DNA from: Bacillota bacterium
Lineage (GTDB): Bacteria; Bacillota; Bacilli; Bacillales; Bacillaceae_J
NCBI GenBank assembly: GCA_023457235.1
Contig: JAEWMK010000038.1
Coordinates: 1-6,573 of the forward strand
DNA length: 6,573 nt
Direction: 5' to 3'
Every line of letters starts with the position of its first letter. Within the stretch, counting starts at the first letter, position 1. A program made the translations under genes and the position numbers. The notes beneath the pieces are model-generated. The model saw only the letters and a list, made by a program, of their open reading frames with translations, ran no database searches and was not told where the DNA came from. Of the stretch, positions 6,055-6,573 are shown piece by piece.

Positions 6055-6082
6055 GCCCGATTGTTAAACAAAGCTAAAACAT
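6055..6082. repeat. 28-bp dispersed direct repeat, copy 2
   Basis: This is the partner of 5308-5335, with 26 of 28 bases identical. Its palindromic core is TTGTT-A-AACAA (6061-6071), so the arms are conserved while the centre base differs. The flanking sequence GAATGGCGCCCG also resembles the copy-1 flank GAATATGGCCCG with small gaps, suggesting the shared unit is somewhat longer than 28 bp. The two copies bracket the VOC gene. Confidence 0.7.
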
Positions 6083-6116
6083 GCTGTCTATAAACCAGAT
6101 AGGCACTTTAATTACA

Positions 6117-6221
6117 TTATTTTAAAGACTTTGCATTCATTACTAACAATATTGTATATAACGTTGGTGAAACAATAGCCATATAATGTTCACTAAGCAA
6201 CACTTGTTTTCGTTGTAACAT
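6117..6221 (-). CDS. doubtful 34-residue membrane-like small ORF
   Basis: An ATG at 6219-6221 opens 34 codons, starting MLQRKQVLLSEHYMAIV and ending MNAKSLK. A hydrophobic stretch in the middle (about residues 15-28) could cross a membrane. The nearest purine-rich site, AGGAG, is 18 bases upstream inside the loop of a hairpin, which is too far for normal initiation. It is not a family I know. It may be chance or the decayed start of a lost gene. Confidence 0.17.
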   Translation of the reverse strand: MLQRKQVLLSEHYMAIVSPTLYTILLVMNAKSLK

Positions 6222-6227
6222 CAAACA

Positions 6228-6265
6228 AAAAATGTCAATCTCCTAACTTGAAAATTGACATTTTT
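6228..6265. terminator. AT-rich hairpin with flanking A/T runs, possible bidirectional terminator
   Basis: AAAAATGTCAAT (6228-6239) pairs perfectly with ATTGACATTTTT (6254-6265) around a 14-base loop. Runs of A and T at the base give a T-rich end on either strand. The stem has only three G-C pairs, so it is a weak terminator. It could back up termination of the leftward transporter gene 67 bases away. Confidence 0.4.
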
Positions 6266-6297
6266 CACATTGACTCTACCTTATCATCGCTTGTATC

Positions 6298-6327
6298 CAA
6301 AATAATGATAAACCCGTGGCTCATGGG
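6298..6327 (-). terminator. probable terminator of the EamA-family transporter gene
   Basis: Read leftward from five bases past the TGA, CCCATG-AGC-CACGGG forms a six-pair stem with a three-base loop (one G-U pair; 6313-6327) and is followed by TTTATCATTATTTTGG, a T-rich tail interrupted by other bases. The position fits an intrinsic terminator, though the stem is short. Confidence 0.5.
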
Positions 6328-6331
6328 CGGT

Positions 6332-6573
6332 TCATATCTTCTCCTGCCTAAATTGTTGTACGAGTTTATTTTTTTCAATATCCTTTGGGAAGTTCTTATC
6401 TGTTTCTTGAGTACGATTTACAATCCAGATCCCTACAAGTACAAGTAAAATTCCTGCTAATGTTACAATACTTAGGTTTTCATTCAAAAAGATGTATCCA
6501 GAAATGACACCCACGATGGGTACAAGCAGTAAAGAAATCGATGCGGTGCTTGCTTGTGTATGCCTCAAAATAT
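6332..6573 (-). CDS. EamA-family (drug/metabolite) transporter, C-terminal part only
   Basis: The frame is open to the window edge, so only the last 79 or so codons are seen. The 5' part lies beyond 6573. The visible protein matches the end of an EamA domain: a conserved RHTQASTASISLLLVPIVG segment, a helix-turn with LNENLSIVTLAG, and a last membrane helix ILLVLVGIWIVNR. A charged cytoplasmic tail of about 25 residues, rich in K, E, D and Q, follows. EamA proteins are ten-helix inner membrane exporters or carriers of small metabolites, and their substrate cannot be read from this part. A TTG at 6566-6568 could be misread as the start, but family alignment shows it is internal. Confidence 0.85.
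   Translation of the reverse strand, partial: ILRHTQASTASISLLLVPIVGVISGYIFLNENLSIVTLAGILLVLVGIWIVNRTQETDKNFPKDIEKNKLVQQFRQEKI

Larger units (their letters stand above)
5892..6331. other. gene-poor region upstream of the VOC gene
   Basis: About 440 bases without a recognisable full gene. From left to right it holds the VOC ribosome binding site, a perfect palindrome (5948-5964), repeat copy 2 (6055-6082), a weak 34-codon leftward frame (6117-6221), an AT-rich hairpin (6228-6265), and a terminator-like hairpin just after the transporter stop (6313-6327). No convincing -35/-10 pair for the VOC gene stood out. Confidence 0.6.

Noticed and set aside
6281..6311. TTATCAT...ATGATAA pair resembling Fur half-sites
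   Set aside because: The halves are in reversed order and 17 bases apart, which is not a 7-1-7 Fur box. It lies downstream of the transporter gene, not at a promoter.
6248..6448. Plus-strand 66-codon frame overlapping the transporter gene
   Set aside because: It is largely antisense to a clear EamA coding region and to its terminator, with no ribosome binding site or family features.

Overview
The window reads as chromosomal DNA from a low-to-moderate GC Gram-positive bacterium of the Bacillaceae. The signs are a lipoprotein-anchored siderophore receptor, purine-rich Shine-Dalgarno sites, TTGACA-type promoters, Bacillus-type 7-1-7 Fur boxes, and protein families best known from Bacillus. No species call is possible from the sequence alone.

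Positions 125-5153 hold a nearly complete Fur-controlled uptake locus for ferric hydroxamate siderophores (schizokinen/arthrobactin type by family resemblance), arranged divergently around a regulatory region at 3906-4086. Rightward is a YfiY-like substrate-binding lipoprotein (4087-5076) closed by a strong intrinsic terminator. Leftward are two FecCD/BtuC-type permeases, YfiZ-like (2901-3905) and YfhA-like (1849-2904), overlapping by ATGA. After a 145-bp gap come a FecE/FhuC-type ATPase (882-1703) and an FhuF-like 2Fe-2S siderophore reductase (125-889), overlapping by 8 bp. Three Fur boxes lie in the shared control region: one inside the leftward promoter spacer, one between the promoters, and one just downstream of the rightward promoter. 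Together the genes cover capture, membrane passage, ATP hydrolysis and reductive iron release. B. subtilis has the same divergent yfiY / yfiZ-yfhA core but uses an ATPase (YusV) encoded elsewhere. A possible 40-codon ORF (15-137) overlaps the end of the reductase gene.

The right part is looser. Positions 5154-5414 carry a degenerate or very small leftward reading frame (5184-5384). Next is a leftward VOC/PhnB-like gene with a GTG start (5415-5891). Then a gene-poor stretch (5892-6331) carries a perfect 17-bp palindrome, a second copy of a 28-bp repeat also found at 5308-5335, a possible 34-codon ORF and two hairpins. The window ends inside the 3' part of an EamA-family (drug/metabolite) transporter gene on the minus strand.

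The siderophore locus is a recognisable system in a somewhat unusual arrangement, not a new one. The less explained material is the short ORFs, the 28-bp direct repeat bracketing the VOC gene, the palindrome, and the extra cysteines in the reductase motif. I found no RNA genes, CRISPR array, insertion sequence or phage genes.
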